Shown: positions 40,498-59,758 of the stretch, one piece after another
Layout: each line of letters starts with the position of its first letter
Numbering within the stretch: the first letter of the stretch is position 1
NCBI GenBank assembly: GCA_034766995.1
Contig: CM068313.1
Coordinates: 18,098,012-18,162,011 of the forward strand
Length of the DNA stretch: 64,000 bases
From: Acanthacorydalis orientalis
Lineage: Eukaryota > Arthropoda > Insecta > Megaloptera > Corydalidae
Direction of reading: 5' to 3'
Program-made: the position numbers and the translations under genes
The notes under the pieces: generated by a model
Seen by the model: only the letters and a program-made list of their open reading frames with translations
What the model was told of the DNA's origin: nothing
Databases searched by the model: none

Positions 40498-41611
40498 ATG
40501 TGTAAGTATATGTAAATTTTTATAGAAGAGATATATAAAAATAGTGATTCATTTCTTTAGGTTTGAGTAATGCACTAAAAGATTCAATAGGAAAAAATCA
40601 TTAAGAGGATTAAATGTCTATTAATTTATAGAGATACTATTATGAAATTTGGTTATGCAATGTTGATTTCTATATTATTTTAAAGTAGTTACATTGAGTT
40701 TTTAAAAATGGAACTATAATAAGAGATTTTATTCTAAAGATATTAAAAGTAAATTCTTAACTCTTTAGAAGAGAGCAATTAACATTTATTTACAATTTAG
40801 GCCATTGAGGTTTATTTTATTGTTGGATTTAATTTAATTTCTTTATTTTTTTTTATAGTATTAAGCTCAAAGATATTAATTTAATATATAATCTTTAATT
40901 TTAGAGTATTATTACATATAAATGAACTAAGATTGATTTAGGTATAAAAAACATAATAGGGTTATGATAATGAAATTTGTAAATTATCGATATTACATAT
41001 TATAAACTATGCGTGAGAAAACTTACATTGTAATAAGTTAAATATCATAATGGATTTTCAACATTATTTTTATTTTATAGTCTAAAAATAATGCTGTAAT
41101 ATATTTACTGTTACTATAATCTTCAATTTTACTAGCATTGATTTGTACAGCATAAAATACAATTTCTTAGAAGTAATGTTAAATAAAATTAGACGTTAAA
41201 GTATTAAATTGATTTCACATACAGTTGTATACATTATTCTTTTAATGCCTTAGTATACAAATCAATTATATAACTATGTTTTGATTATTATTTTTAGAGG
41301 TGCAATTAAGTTTCTATAAACAATTTCAATTCGATGGAGATTTAAATACATAACAAAATATAAGATAACATAATTTGGAGATGGGGGTGTATATGAATAC
41401 ATCAGAAAGAGGATTCACATATTATAGCTACTCCTTTGATTTTCTTTATAAATTTGTAATAACTGTTGTAGATGATAATAGTTGTATTAAAATGAATCTT
41501 TTTTAATTCATATAAGAAATAAATCAATATAAATTTAAAAAACAAAAAGTGACAATTTATTTTGCAATAAACATTTTGTGCTTGTAGAATATTAAATGGA
41601 AAATAAAAATG

Positions 41612-41669
<58 letters not shown>

Positions 41670-42608
41670 TAAACATTCAAATCTAATTTAAGCAGAAAGT
41701 TTTTCTAGACTACGATTATTTTTTTAAATTTTACACTAGAATGACTTCTCTTAAAACGTCATTATTGGTCAAATGGTACACCAAAACACACATATTCTTT
41801 AAATTAACAATTAAAACTTAATAATACATATAATTTAGAAATAATATAAAAAATTATAAATTTAGGATTGTTTATTGCAATATTTTTTTATTAAAATAAA
41901 CCAATAACCAGTTTTTATTGCAGTAAAAACATTTCTATATTTTATAAAAATCATAATTGTTATTTAATCTAAATTTATTTGGTGTTACTTCTAATTTACT
42001 CAATATTGATTAAACAAGTGAATATAAATTATGATTAAATAGTTTTCAAATAAATATATCACTTGATATGATTTCTTTTGGTTCATTTATCTAAAACAAG
42101 AGAACGTTTCTGCACATCAAAATTAAAAAGAAAAACTTTACTGGATAGTGCAGTGTTTTTAAACATATATTCAATTAATTGTTTAATGCTATGTTGTTTG
42201 TTTCAAAAAATATATAATTTTGGTTTGAGAATCACAATTATGTAGACAATAAAATTTTATATAAAATTTAAAATAATTATTTGCAAACATTGAGATTTAA
42301 TTATTTTAAACAATAAAGTGGAAATATGGATTATAATATTTTTAACGATGATTAAATGTTAATGAATATTGGAGTATAAAAATTATTATCAATTCATTAA
42401 CTATTATTTTGATAAAATAGTGTCTTATAATAAATAAATGAAAATTATTTAAATTTTAAGTATTAAATAAATGTCATTTTTGCAATATGTTATTACATTC
42501 AGAAAATTATTCATGATTTACATAAGAAATAACTGTCATTATACTGAAAATATCTAGTCATTTATATAATATGTGCATAACTTTGTAAATAAATGTTAAA
42601 AATTAAAT

Positions 42609-42612
<4 letters not shown>

Positions 42613-42681
<69 letters not shown>
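42613..42681. repeat. (TA)n microsatellite near the Pkc 3' end
   Basis: About 69 bp of TA, just beyond the first poly(A)-like hexamer of Pkc. Confidence 0.95.
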
Positions 42682-42683
<2 letters not shown>

Positions 42684-42699
42684 GAATGGCAACATTGCC

Positions 42700-42705
42700 T
42701 TTATT
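42700..42705 (-). promoter_or_regulatory. candidate Pkc poly(A) signal
   Basis: This is the first minus-strand AATAAA seen downstream of the Pkc stop codon, about 400 bases after it. It sits just past a long (TA)n tract (42613-42681). The hexamer is common by chance here. Confidence 0.35.
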
Positions 42706-43101
42706 ACATTTATAATAAAACTAAATACAATTATACTATACATAACAGTATTATAGTAAATATCCTATGAAACAGTAATTATTCTCAATATTTACAAATA
42801 ACAAGAAAAGGTAATTGCTACAGTCTAAATCAAATGTTTGAAAAAAAAATATAAAAAGGATACAACTTAGTTTTTACAATTAAGGTATTTTTAATGTCCT
42901 TAGACAAAAGTGTTTTCTTTTCCCCCCAAATTATTTGCTGAAATTTGTTTTTTATAGCATATGTTTCTCCATTGTATATACGTTTTGTTTTATCTGAAAT
43001 GAGGCATACTTTTTAAGATATGTAACTAAAATTCTCTATACAGACACACTTTCTCTGATTAAAATCAATTATTGTTTGATGTTGGCTTCTGGTTATATTC
43101 T

Positions 43102-49130
<6,029 letters not shown>

Positions 49131-49842
49131 CTGAAATAAAATGAGAAACATTGTAAAGGTATTTCTATAAAGGGATTCGACAGAAATGTACAGACATTTT
49201 TTTCAATTCAATATCAGTGTTTTTACAATTTTGATTTAATTTATAATATTAAAATAATTCTTTTCTTCCGTTACTGTTCCATAGATGTTTAAAAATAATT
49301 GACATTTATGAAAAAAAAAAATTATGTTAAATTTTCGTACTGAAATTATTTAAAAAAAATTAAATATACAATATAATATTGTAAACATTTATAAATTTAT
49401 TTGGACATTAGACTTGTGAGTGTATGTGAGTATATGTGTATGTGTATATATATATATAATAAAAACTTAAGGAACGACATAATTTCATTTTTATCATATA
49501 AATCCAATTACAATGCCGCCTAAAGACATTTTTAATTACTGAACCGGAAAGAATTGTAAAGTCTTTCAATCTTTTCGATTTCTTTTTTAATTTAAATTTC
49601 CGTTATTACTTGAAGCATTCCAGAATTTGTTAAAAGGACAACTTTTCGTTAACGTATCTTCAAATATGATACGTATATAACTTATAATAAAATTTCATCA
49701 ACTTGGATAAATGAAAAAAATATCTTTAAAGAATTCTTTGTTTTATGAAATTGTCGACTTAATTAATTTCAATGTTTCTAATTTTTCAGTATTGCTTATT
49801 TATCCGTGAGTAAAACTTTAATTAATTTATTGTGAGGGGTGG

Positions 49843-49893
49843 AGGTTCAGTGCGGTTCGACAGCTAACATCATTAGCATTAATTTATCGTAAT

Positions 49894-49895
<2 letters not shown>
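49843..49895 (+). repeat. dispersed repeat with TTCGACAGCTAA core, copy 1
   Basis: It shares GGTT..., TTCGACAGCTAA, TCATTAGC and a terminal TAATTA with 52135-52193. A (TA)n/(GA)n compound tract follows directly. Confidence 0.6.
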
Positions 49896-49945
<50 letters not shown>

Positions 49946-49961
49946 CATCCACACACACACA

Positions 49962-50006
<45 letters not shown>

Positions 50007-50030
50007 ATTTATGCTTATATATAGATTTAG

Positions 50031-50082
<52 letters not shown>
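49893..50082. repeat. compound TA / GA / CA / TA microsatellite block
   Basis: (TA)n, then (GA)n 49919-49946, (CA)n 49951-49962, (TA)n to 50003, a TGCTTATATATAG spacer and (TA)n 50037-50082. Two TA tracts face the same AAGCATT/AACATTTATGCTT words in opposite directions. Confidence 0.9.
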
Positions 50083-50085
<3 letters not shown>

Positions 50086-50367
50086 CATTTGTGTACCCAT
50101 CATTGGAAAATTAAAATTTTCAAGACACGAACAAATAATTAAATAAAATATATAAATGCAATGGTACGAAAGTGTATAAAGAAACAAGAAATACTTGCAA
50201 TACTGAGAAAAAGGACCATTCGATTTCATCAAAAGAGTTTTTTGCTTCTTTAGAGAAAGTGTTCAAATTACTCACCTGAAAAGTTATAAAATAAAATGAT
50301 TTGTTGATGCTATTGTTTTCTTTTGAAATAGATAGTGAAGATGATTGGACAATTAGGTAAACTCTGT

Positions 50368-50422
<55 letters not shown>

Positions 50423-51275
50423 AAATGAATAAAAAAAGTATATTTGCTCTGACCCAAAATAAAAGAAGCAACAATTGAAGATATCGACAAATATTTGAAT
50501 GTTAATGAATTTATTGTTAATAATGAACTCACTGGCAAAGTTACTAAGAGAATAAAAATCCGATGAAATTAAGTTCAAACCCTTCAATACTTCAATCGAA
50601 AATTCCACTTTATTTAAAGAGAAAAGTATTCTATAAAATATTTTATTTGTCCTTAGCTACTGAAGTGAAACATTTATTCTGAATACAAAAATGATTCAGC
50701 GAATTTTTATAACAAGTGGACACATAGAAAAGTGCATGTTAGGAATAATAAAAAACAAGAGAACCACAAATGATTAGATATGGAAATGAGTATAAATTAC
50801 AGATTAAATAAGAGAAGTAAATAGTTTGAAGCAGGAATAATCAGGACTTATTTCAAAAAAAGAGACAATTGATGAACAAAGATAATTATTGATTAATAAT
50901 TAAAAATATATAAAATTTCTAGAAAAGGACTAATGAACAGATGAGATAAAAATATCAAAAAATGTACTACCAATGTATGAAAAAGAGAGGTAACGGATCG
51001 TTCAAACTAGAAACATTTCTAAGCCTTTTTTCAATGAACTGTTAAACGTTAAAAACGATGATGTTAGAGAGAAAAATGTTTATAGTCGAAACGATATTTT
51101 TATTCATTGAGATATTCTAGTTTATGCCTCTTTTTATTTTAATTATGAAATAATGAAGATTAATTCATTTTTAATTTGAAGCAACAAGTAAATAAATTAC
51201 TAATTGAGATATAATTTATAAGCAGATATCTAAAATGTAAATAATTTCATTTAATTTCAGAAATGTTGATCTAAA

Positions 51276-51277
<2 letters not shown>

Positions 51278-51342
<65 letters not shown>
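51278..51342. repeat. (TA)n(GT)n compound microsatellite
   Basis: About 44 bp of TA followed by about 18 bp of GT. It is followed by AT-rich sequence with GTGTGTGTGC at 51360. Confidence 0.92.
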
Positions 51343-51759
51343 ATGTGCCTGAATGAACATGTGTGTGTGCGTAAAAATAAATATAATCCAGGGTAAAAAA
51401 TTTAACTACATTGATTTTTTTTGTATGTATGTATATATATATATATGTATATATAATATAATATAATGTTACCTGTCGGAAAAACAAGGATTGGGTTCAA
51501 CACCAACACAGGTCGCTAAACGTGTGTATGTTCCCTAACTGTGTGCAACTGCTACAACCGATGTAAATATAGCACGCTTGGATGGATATCAATGATAAGG
51601 AAAGTGGATGCCACAGAGCATAAAATTAGATTGAGAAAACTGTTAATATACCATTTATAAAAATACTTTACAATGTTAACGTATTACTATAAATAGGAAA
51701 TATTGACTGGATTTATGATATATGTAAAAATTAATACCGTTTTTTATATAATGTTTACA

Positions 51760-51822
<63 letters not shown>

Positions 51823-52023
51823 TTTATTTATTAATGGGTTGTCTCCAATTTATACATTAAAATAAATAGTTTTCTTATTGAACGAGATTCACTTTATTAA
51901 TGAGATTAATTATTATAAACATTTTGAAACGTATTTTTATCAAATAAAAGAAACTCAGATACCTGTACTTTTACATAGTGCTAAAATGACTAAAAATATC
52001 TACAGACATTTTGGGCCATAATT

Positions 52024-52088
<65 letters not shown>

Positions 52089-52134
52089 ATGTGTGTGTAT
52101 TTTTTATGTTGATTCAGAGATGTAGGTTGACTAT

Positions 52135-52193
52135 TGGGGTTTTAGGGCGTTTCGACAGCTAAGGTCATTAGCGTCCGAACACAAATTATAATT
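52135..52193 (+). repeat. dispersed repeat with TTCGACAGCTAA core, copy 2
   Basis: GGTTTTAGGGCGTTTCGACA followed by GCTAAGGTCATTAGCG, then TAATTA. Less AT-rich than the flanks. It looks like the end of an interspersed element; the family was not recognised. Confidence 0.6.
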
Positions 52194-52276
52194 AAAAAAC
52201 TCACCCCGTTTGCGCACTTGCGTTCGAATCACCCGTTAATTCGAAACGCTAAAGTATGAGTGTCAAACGCTTACTA

Positions 52277-52315
52277 ACCGAGCGAATATTCTATTAAAAC
52301 AATATTTCTCTCGGT
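52277..52315. repeat. hairpin near mariner/repeat cluster
   Basis: ACCGAGCGAATATT (52277-52290) pairs with AATATTTCTCTCGGT (52301-52315) with a bulge and mismatch, loop of 10. It lies in a GC-richer block 3' of the 52135 repeat. Confidence 0.55.
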
Positions 52316-52539
52316 GAGAGATAAAAAACACACATGAAGCAACTGGACTGTTAAAATATTTAATCTTGATTGGACAATACATAAAAATATAATAAGAAGA
52401 GATGAAACTTTTGAGAACAGTAAAACATTTAAAATATTGTGATCTGATATATATTATTTTAAATAATTTGTGGGCTTTATATATAAATTTTAAGATTGTT
52501 TAATATAAAAATTTCAGGAACAAAATTGAGAGAGCTGAA

Positions 52540-52841
52540 TTGGTATGTTTTTATTCATCCACCATATTCGCCGTACTTAGCAATATCAGATTTGCACTTA
52601 TTTCGTTCTTTGTAAAATTCCTTTAATGGAAAAAAATGATTGTTTAGAGCCACGTGAAATGCATGTTTCGAGATTTTTTGCTGAAGAACATAACAAATTC
52701 TGGGAAAATGATATTATGGAACTGCCTACGAGATGCCAAAAAGTCATTGAACATAATGGTCAATATATTATTTAAAAAAGTTTTCTATATTAAAAAAAAT
52801 TGATTACCGAGAAATCCGACATTACTTATTGGCCAACCCAA
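52540..52841 (+). pseudogene. mariner transposase C-terminal remnant with 3' TIR
   Basis: Broken frames read VFIHPPYSPYLAISDLHLFR, then FNGKK, FFAEEHNKFWENDIMELPTR and CQKVIEHNGQYII, which is the C-terminal third of a mariner transposase. The third catalytic Asp of the DD34D triad is in ISD. Stops and shifts interrupt it. It ends in the 3' TIR (TTATTGGCCAACCCA at 52827-52841). The 5' half and 5' TIR are missing. Confidence 0.85.
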
Positions 52842-53944
52842 TATAAACAGAAAAATTAAAAATGGACACAAAATTAAATACAGATTATAATAAGTTTTAT
52901 AAAAGCGCTCTGAAACAACTCAATTGAGAATTTCTTAATTTTAATACATATTTAAATAAACAATTCACTGTATATTCGGTGCAATTACAAATATATATAA
53001 ATATATAAAAGTAAAAAGGAAGCAAAAAATTCAGTATCGCGGTAAGTAAATACTAACAACTGTTATATTGAATTTTCTCGTTCAAATACACTAATTAACT
53101 AATTTTCTCGCAAGAGTTTTCGTCAAGTTTCAGTTATTTAAGTTCAGTTTCAAGTGGAATTCGACGTAACGAAGTATAAAAGTTTTAGATATACTTTCAG
53201 AGACAAATTGCGTACGAAAGTATTCCGTATAGCCATAATCATTATAATATTGTACAATTGCCGTCGATTAGTATTGGATATGGTCGTATATTGTTGATTT
53301 CGATTTTCATTCTACGACCTGAACACATCGTTGCGTTCTTCATTGTAATAAAAGCGAACAGAACGTACTTTTATAACGGAACGTGATGATTCAGACGTGA
53401 TTTTTGATGATGGCGAACGAAGTTGTAGACGTAGAAGTGGTTGTAAAAAGAACGAATACTGTGAAGATGGTGGATAGTAACGTTTTATGAAATATCTAAT
53501 ATTATACAATGTTATTTACATATGTGTACGTGTTTTGCTATATTTCAATGTTTGAATAAAACCGAAAAGAACGTACTTTTATTCTATTTATACTGTTGTA
53601 GTCTTTTTTATTTTTTAACAAACTAAAGAAAAACGTGTGTTTGCATTTCCAGTAGATTAAATACGAAAGTGTATAATTCTTAATATCTCTAAATCGGAAA
53701 TATTATTTTTTTGTGTATGTAATTAATGTATTAAAGTAAATTAATGTGTAAGTATTAATTTTACTACAAATATAAATGAGAATTGAAGATTAGTTTATAA
53801 ACTGTAATTTAAGCAATTGACCGTCCAATATATATTTAGATGTTTATTATTGAACACAAATTTATATTTTTATTTTCTGGAACATTTTTGAAAGGTACTG
53901 TACGTAGATGATATCTTTATATATTTTAAGTTTAATTTTCATAA

Positions 53945-54003
<59 letters not shown>

Positions 54004-54091
54004 TTATATAGTTGAAAATTATCAGAAGATATTTCAAGATAGTGTTAGAATTATATTATTGATATTATTAACCTATGTAATGAGTTTATTA

Positions 54092-54172
54092 TATACAAAG
54101 AGAAAGGCAATGGAAGAAATTCAGGAATATTGTTCTATAATTATACAATTAAAAACATTGGCAGGTATATTA
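54092..54172 (+). repeat. direct repeat of about 80 bp, copy 1
   Basis: Shares AATGGAAGAAATTCAGGAAT, then TTGTT.TATAATTATA.AATT and AAAAA.ATTG.CAGG.ATATT with 54658-54740, about 85-90% alike by eye. In this copy ATGGAAGAAATTCAGG starts a short open stretch (MEEIQEYCSIIIQLKTLAG); the other copy has a stop. Confidence 0.8.
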
Positions 54173-54657
54173 TGTTAAATTTGGTCTTAGTGATTTTTTA
54201 TAATTTTGATTCAGAATATAGTGAAACAATGTCTTATACATAAAAAAATTGTTCATTTAAATTTACTATTAATAATATTAAAGATTAAGAATATAATGCA
54301 TATAATTACATATATTCTATATGTGAATATTTATACTACTATGTGTTTTTTTAAATTTATTTCTATTTATGTATTTATTATTACTGTCTAAACATAAACT
54401 TAATGTACTATACAATCTTATTAATTAGAAGTTTTTAGTAGAATGTATTTTAAGTTTTTATGCTAAAAATTATTTTTGTAAACAGAATTTTTGAACGAAA
54501 AATATGATTCAGATCCGATTCGATAGTATTGCAGAATATTGTACTACATTATTGACCATGAATTTAAAAATAAATAAATCGATTAATCAATACTTTTAAA
54601 TTGCAATTATTTAAAAACATTTATTTAATTTAAAATAAATAAATTTAGAATTAATTA

Positions 54658-54740
54658 GATACAAATAGAGAAACGTAATGGAAGAAATTCAGGAATTTTG
54701 TTTTATAATTATATAATTAAAAATATTGACAGGCATATTT
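54658..54740 (+). repeat. direct repeat of about 80 bp, copy 2
   Basis: Second copy of the 54092 repeat, 566 bases downstream in the same orientation, with a TAA stop in the frame that is open in copy 1. Confidence 0.8.
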
Positions 54741-55659
54741 ATTAAAAAATAAGTAATGTGCCTAATTAGAAGTAGGACTAACAGGGTAAATCATTCTTAA
54801 CTGGTAATTAAATTTAAATATTTAATGATATATAATGCCATTTATTTTATAATTGAATTAAAATAAAACTATAAAATAGCTATATTTTTTTTTTAAAAAA
54901 AAGATTAATAGTTGTTTATACATTCAAATAAGTGGATTATTGTTAGTTTTTTTGGCGAATAATTTATCTAAACTAACATTTATTGAGATCTATTTTTCTT
55001 TCAGTGATTGTGTATAATATAGACTGATATTTATAATAAAATGTAAAATTTGATCCAAGAATTAATTTGATGACTGTTGTTTAAAAATATACCTATTATT
55101 AAAATTGTATACAATAATAGATTCTAAAATACAAAAAGAGTAAAAAAGATAGATATTATCTGGTGTGAAGTATACCTGTTGAATTGAGCAGTTCGCAGTT
55201 AGTTCAACGCTCAAACAAGTTATGTTTTTATTAAAAAGAGTATTTTGAAAATTTATTCAAATGAACCAAATAATTTAATTTTATTAATCATACGATTAAG
55301 TAAAAAGTTAATGTAAAATTATATTTTTTTTATATTTTTAGAACATGTAACTGAATTAAAACGTTCTTGTATGAAAAACCGTTCTCTTGTCAACATAACG
55401 ATACAGATTACTTCTATCTCACTGTAGTTTCTTTTCAAATAAAATACCAAACCAATTCCCTTACATGTAACACCTGTGCAGATTATTAATGCACAGCGAT
55501 CCGCATACTTTTACATATCCAGTATACCTCTCCTGTCCATATATAACATACTACATATATATATATATCCAGAAACACATATATAAAACATCAATTTTCT
55601 CTCTTGTATATAAATCTCACATACACATTCGAGCACACATAAACATCAGCTGTCCAGGT

Positions 55660-55910
55660 GGATGCAGATGAAGCACAGCTCTCTCGGAGGTTGAATGTGG
55701 AAGGTAGCCAGGCAGGCTGAATGGTAGAAAGGAAGGACGGGGAATACAGTTTAGAGAGTATGCGGGCGGTGGCAGAACCAGAACGTGGTGTAGGGCAATC
55801 GATGCAGCCGGCGCCGTGGCGACGTTCACTCTCCCGTGACGTCACCATGCGTCGGAAGCGGTCGTCATCGTCGTCAATCGTCCTAGGCTGCTCACGCGAA
55901 GTTGTAACGT
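55660..55910. promoter_or_regulatory. GC-rich block with perfect CRE (TGACGTCA)
   Basis: The GC-rich stretch contains the consensus CREB site TGACGTCA at 55837-55844, a GCCGGCGCC palindromic word at 55808-55816 and a (CGTCAT)-like run after it. Open frames exist on both strands (minus 55591-55848) but show no recognised domain. It could be a promoter or 5' UTR exon, for instance of Pkc, which is transcribed leftward from this side. Confidence 0.4.
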
Positions 55911-56010
55911 AACTTTTATTGTTTAAATTAAAGATCAGAATGCGTTTTCCACGTATAGATACGCATATTTATCTCTATACACATACATATACACATACAT
56001 ATATAAATAC

Positions 56011-56043
<33 letters not shown>

Positions 56044-56047
56044 AGTG

Positions 56048-56051
<4 letters not shown>

Positions 56052-56117
<66 letters not shown>
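56052..56117. repeat. (TA)n microsatellite
   Basis: About 66 bp of TA, preceded by TATG/TACA-rich degenerate repeats from 55980. Confidence 0.93.
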
Positions 56118-56120
<3 letters not shown>

Positions 56121-56719
56121 GTTCAGTTATGATAAGGTAGTTATTTGTACAAAGGGACAAAGTCAATAGATTGATATATGTGTATTGTATAATATATATG
56201 TATATAAACTCTGTCATATTTTAAATTATTGTTTTTAGATTAAAGTTTTATATCAATATTATAAAACTGAAACCTATAAACACCGAAATCGGTTAAATGT
56301 ATACTTTGTAATCAAAACATCATTTTTGTATCAAGGTACATAATAAAAAAATCAGCGAATATAAAAAATATACATTAGAAATTATTAAAAATATTAATGA
56401 ATATTCATGTAAACAGATTATGTATTGTACATATATTTAAAATAATAATAATTATATTGTAGAGTACCGTATATAAGTAAATAGGTTACAAGTCTTTTAT
56501 GTCTATAGTTGATGTTTGTTGTTAGTATTTCAGATAATGAATAAAATTTGCATTCATTAATAAACTCTGAAAATCTTACGGGTCAAATCATCTTGTGAGC
56601 CGTTAGCACAATAACGGTGAACCAGATAAACTGAATATTTTCTACTTGAAAATTAAGAAGAATGTAAATATTAATATGTTTTAAGAAAATCATTCATTTT
56701 GTATGTAATTCAAATATAC

Positions 56720-56731
<12 letters not shown>

Positions 56732-56799
<68 letters not shown>
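56732..56799. repeat. (TA)n microsatellite
   Basis: About 68 bp of TA with one TAC interruption, preceded by (CATA)n. Other TA tracts of about 30-60 bp, not listed separately, begin near 9478, 11364, 11712, 12443, 13210, 13597, 14038, 18308, 19281, 21763, 23098, 23480, 25780, 30378, 30881, 38685, 39402, 40440, 41614, 47927, 50370, 51766, 52040, 53947, 58448, 62209 and 63429. Confidence 0.93.
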
Positions 56800-56801
<2 letters not shown>

Positions 56802-57029
56802 TTCTACACATATGTTTAAGACGGCGTGTGTTTTTCATTGTCCAGCGAGGAAAACAACTTCATGAGTTTTATATAAGAAAAGCAGTAAAACCAAAAACAA
56901 CTCAAACAATTCATGAAAATCTTGGGATAGAGAACAGGTGCTACTCCAATATAAGAAAACTCAAGCGAATGTGTACATTGGAGAAAATCATTGTCAGACT
57001 GTGATATTTTATTCAGTTTATAGACAAGA

Positions 57030-57185
57030 CTTAGACCATTCTGTTTGTTGGTTGGCTCTCAAGAGAATGGCGTACAGCAGACGAGTCTTATAAAGACGCC
57101 GAAGCAGAGGAAGTGATGCACGAATGGTTTGGTAGCTGTGATAACAAGTTCTATATTGGCGGTGTGTACATGTTTTCCGTTTAAG
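57030..57185 (+). pseudogene. probable mariner-type transposase 3' remnant
   Basis: One frame reads VYRQDLDHSVCWLALKRMA (compare the YSPDLAPxDYxLFxxLKR region of mariner transposases) and after a shift another reads DAEAEEVMHEWFGSCDNKFY followed by IGGV (compare the EVxEAVHEWFxxxxKxFYxxGI segment). The match is by pattern only and the stretch is short. Confidence 0.45.
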
Positions 57186-58446
57186 TTCAGCAGAATTAAG
57201 TAATATGTTTCAGTTGAACAAAAATCAAGGCAACGATTTATAAAAAAAGTTTATATTTTATGTAGTTTGTTGTAAATTCAATATATATATATATATATAG
57301 AATATATGAATGTATGAATGTACAAATATTTATAAAAATAATATATAAAATATTAAAATGCGTATAAAACATATATTGCGGATATATTTTTAAGAAATAA
57401 ATGTCACTATAATATAAGAAATATTAAAAAACTTGACATTTCTAGTAAAGTTCATTCTTATTTAAAAACTTTATGTACATATATTATTTACATATTTTAA
57501 GAACGTACTTCGTTGAAAAAATATCCACATATATTGTGGCGGTTGTGTGTGTGTATATGTATATGTATATCTATCTATATATATATATAAAATAAAGACT
57601 GATTTATTTATTAGTTGATTAAAGAATGCATTAAAAAATTTGAACAATGTTAAAATTGAACTTGTAATTTATGTGACAATATTTTATATCACTGTTTTAA
57701 GAAAGTCATCTTTTGTAAAAGTAAAAATTTTATTAATCTAGAAAAAATGAATAGAATAACTATGAACTTATTGCAACTTATATTCCAATGAAGTTAACGA
57801 TGAACTAGGAACGTATGAATGAAAATATTCCACTCTGTATGAAGTACAGCATGTCGATTCTGAGAGTTGAGTAATTATTTTCGTTTTAAAATTCCAAGTT
57901 AATATACTCGCATGCTCTGTAATACGAGTACAAAATTGGTTTTCATTCATTCCGGACTAAAAATCCGATATATAACGAACGCTGTCGATGAAAAGTTCAG
58001 TTAAATCACACTTTTCAACTTTGAAAACTGGCTGTGCAGTCGCTAATCAATAAACAAGTTTAACATCTATTTTTGATAATATTCTTATATGTAGTTGTTA
58101 ATCTATTTCTGATTAATATTTGATAATTGATGTGACAGATAAAAATGTTGCGCGAAATTGTTTAATTTATTTACCTAATCGATATATTTGAGAATAAAGC
58201 GTTTTTTTGATGAAATGATTATATACAAATCAACTAGCTTTATTTCAACACTTTTAGATTGTTAATAAAATGGATATGTATTAGTTTTCGGCGATTATTT
58301 CAATTTTGAAGTGATTTAGTGTAAGTAAACATGAAAGGTAAAAGAATGTTAATATGTAATTAGAGTAAAATTTTGAAATGCGAAAGAAAATCATATTTTA
58401 TATAAAAGAAATAAAATATAATAAAGTTATTAGTCACGAACAAATG

Positions 58447-58513
<67 letters not shown>

Positions 58514-59176
58514 GTATATAATATATAAACTTAATAATATACTTTAAATTCGTATATATTTAAATTCATGAACGTTTTTCAATTTTTTACAGAGGACATG
58601 TTATCATTACTTGTTGAGTTTATTTCCGACGTGTCAAAATATATGATAGACATAAACATTTAATGTCATTCATCTTAATTTTATCACTGTATATGTAAAA
58701 TTATGCTAAAAGCAAGACACTTCATTATTGAATCACTATTCATACTCGAATCGTTTTCGTACTGATGTGAACAGTGAAAATTCGCCCACGCGTTATGTTT
58801 AACCTTCACCCCTATAACCAACATCCAAACACCCACCAAAACTACGTACATTGCATATATTATGTAGGTGTTTAATGTCAGTGTTATGAAAATTACAACA
58901 ATTTTCCGTTATATCGTTTTGCATGCATATACTTCACGTTCATCATATTATTATGCATATTTCAAGTATTAATAATTCGGTGCTACTTTGTTATTGTTTA
59001 TATAATTTAATCAATTAGGGGTCTTTGTACATTTCATTTAAATTATTTTAGTGTCGTACAAAGCGATATATAAATAGGTAAATTTATATTTGCCTCGTAA
59101 TAAATATTTTAAATCATAGAAAGCGTATTAGTTTATTTGATAATTCCTGTACATTCATACATTTACCTTCTAATTA

Positions 59177-59758
59177 TTAGGTTGGTAGGAAAATAATTGC
59201 GGTTTTTGTTTTCCGAATTCTAACCTTATTTTTTCAATAAAAGTGTCCTTTCATCGTGTTCATGTTAATACCATTTTAAGGTGCATTTTTCGGTCTGTAT
59301 TTTGATAACAAAATGGTTTTATTATTAATGTTGCTTCAAATTGGAGTATTGAATTAAAAATGGAAGAGAAGCATATAAGATGATTTTTTGTGAGTTCAAA
59401 ACGGGTAGTAAATTAGCAGAAACTGCTCGTAAACTAGACGATGCTTTTGGTGTGGCTTGTGTTAAGGAACGTACGGTGAAATGGTGGTTTCAAAAATTTT
59501 GTGTTGGAGATAAGAGTCTTAAAGTTGAAGAAGTATTGCGGGCGTCCTTCTTCAGTCTATCCGTCTTCAGTCTAACGACCAACTGAAAGCGTTAGTTGAA
59601 TCAGAACCACGCATATCAATTCGAGAGCTTGCACAGATATTAGGCGTTAGTCATCCAATAGTTCTGGATCACTTTAAATCACTTAAATTAAAATATATAT
59701 ATATATATATATATGAATTTGAATGCCATAAAACGCAATTATTTTTCTACTAACCTAA
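59177..59758 (+). mobile_element. internally deleted mariner element, copy 2
   Basis: It starts TTAGGTTGGTAGGAAAATAA and ends TTTTTCTACTAACCTAA, flanked by TA. An open stretch at 59380-59586 encodes the transposase N-terminal region (EFKTGSKLAETARKLDDAFG, ERTVKWWFQKF), then a frame shift, SEPRISIRELAQ and DHFK. As in copy 1, sequence jumps from just after the HTH region to the 3' end; here a short (TA)n lies at the junction (59692-59714). Confidence 0.87.

Larger units (their letters stand above)
34584..43101. other. convergent intergenic region with both 3' UTRs
   Basis: This is 8.5 kb between the ci stop and the Pkc stop. It is uniformly AT-rich, with no open frame beyond chance other than those made by (TA)n tracts, and no recognised transposon or RNA gene. 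(TA)n tracts lie at 36148-36166, 36605-36677, 38685-38737, 39402-39452, 40440-40482, 41614-41666 and 42613-42681. Confidence 0.7.

Noticed and set aside
53312..53509. 65-residue minus frame and a plus-strand stretch reading DDSDVIFDDGERSCRRRSG
   Set aside because: A piggyBac-like N-terminus was considered, but there is no further similarity, TIR or TTAA context to support it.
55591..55848. 85-residue minus-strand open frame as a first Pkc exon
   Set aside because: No PKC pseudosubstrate or C1 motif (HxxCxxC) and no clear donor at its end; kept only as a GC-rich regulatory candidate.
58780..58850. CACCC-rich stretch (AACACCCACCAAAAC) as a possible Ci/Gli binding site
   Set aside because: It does not match the GACCACCCA consensus and lies far from ci, on the Pkc side.
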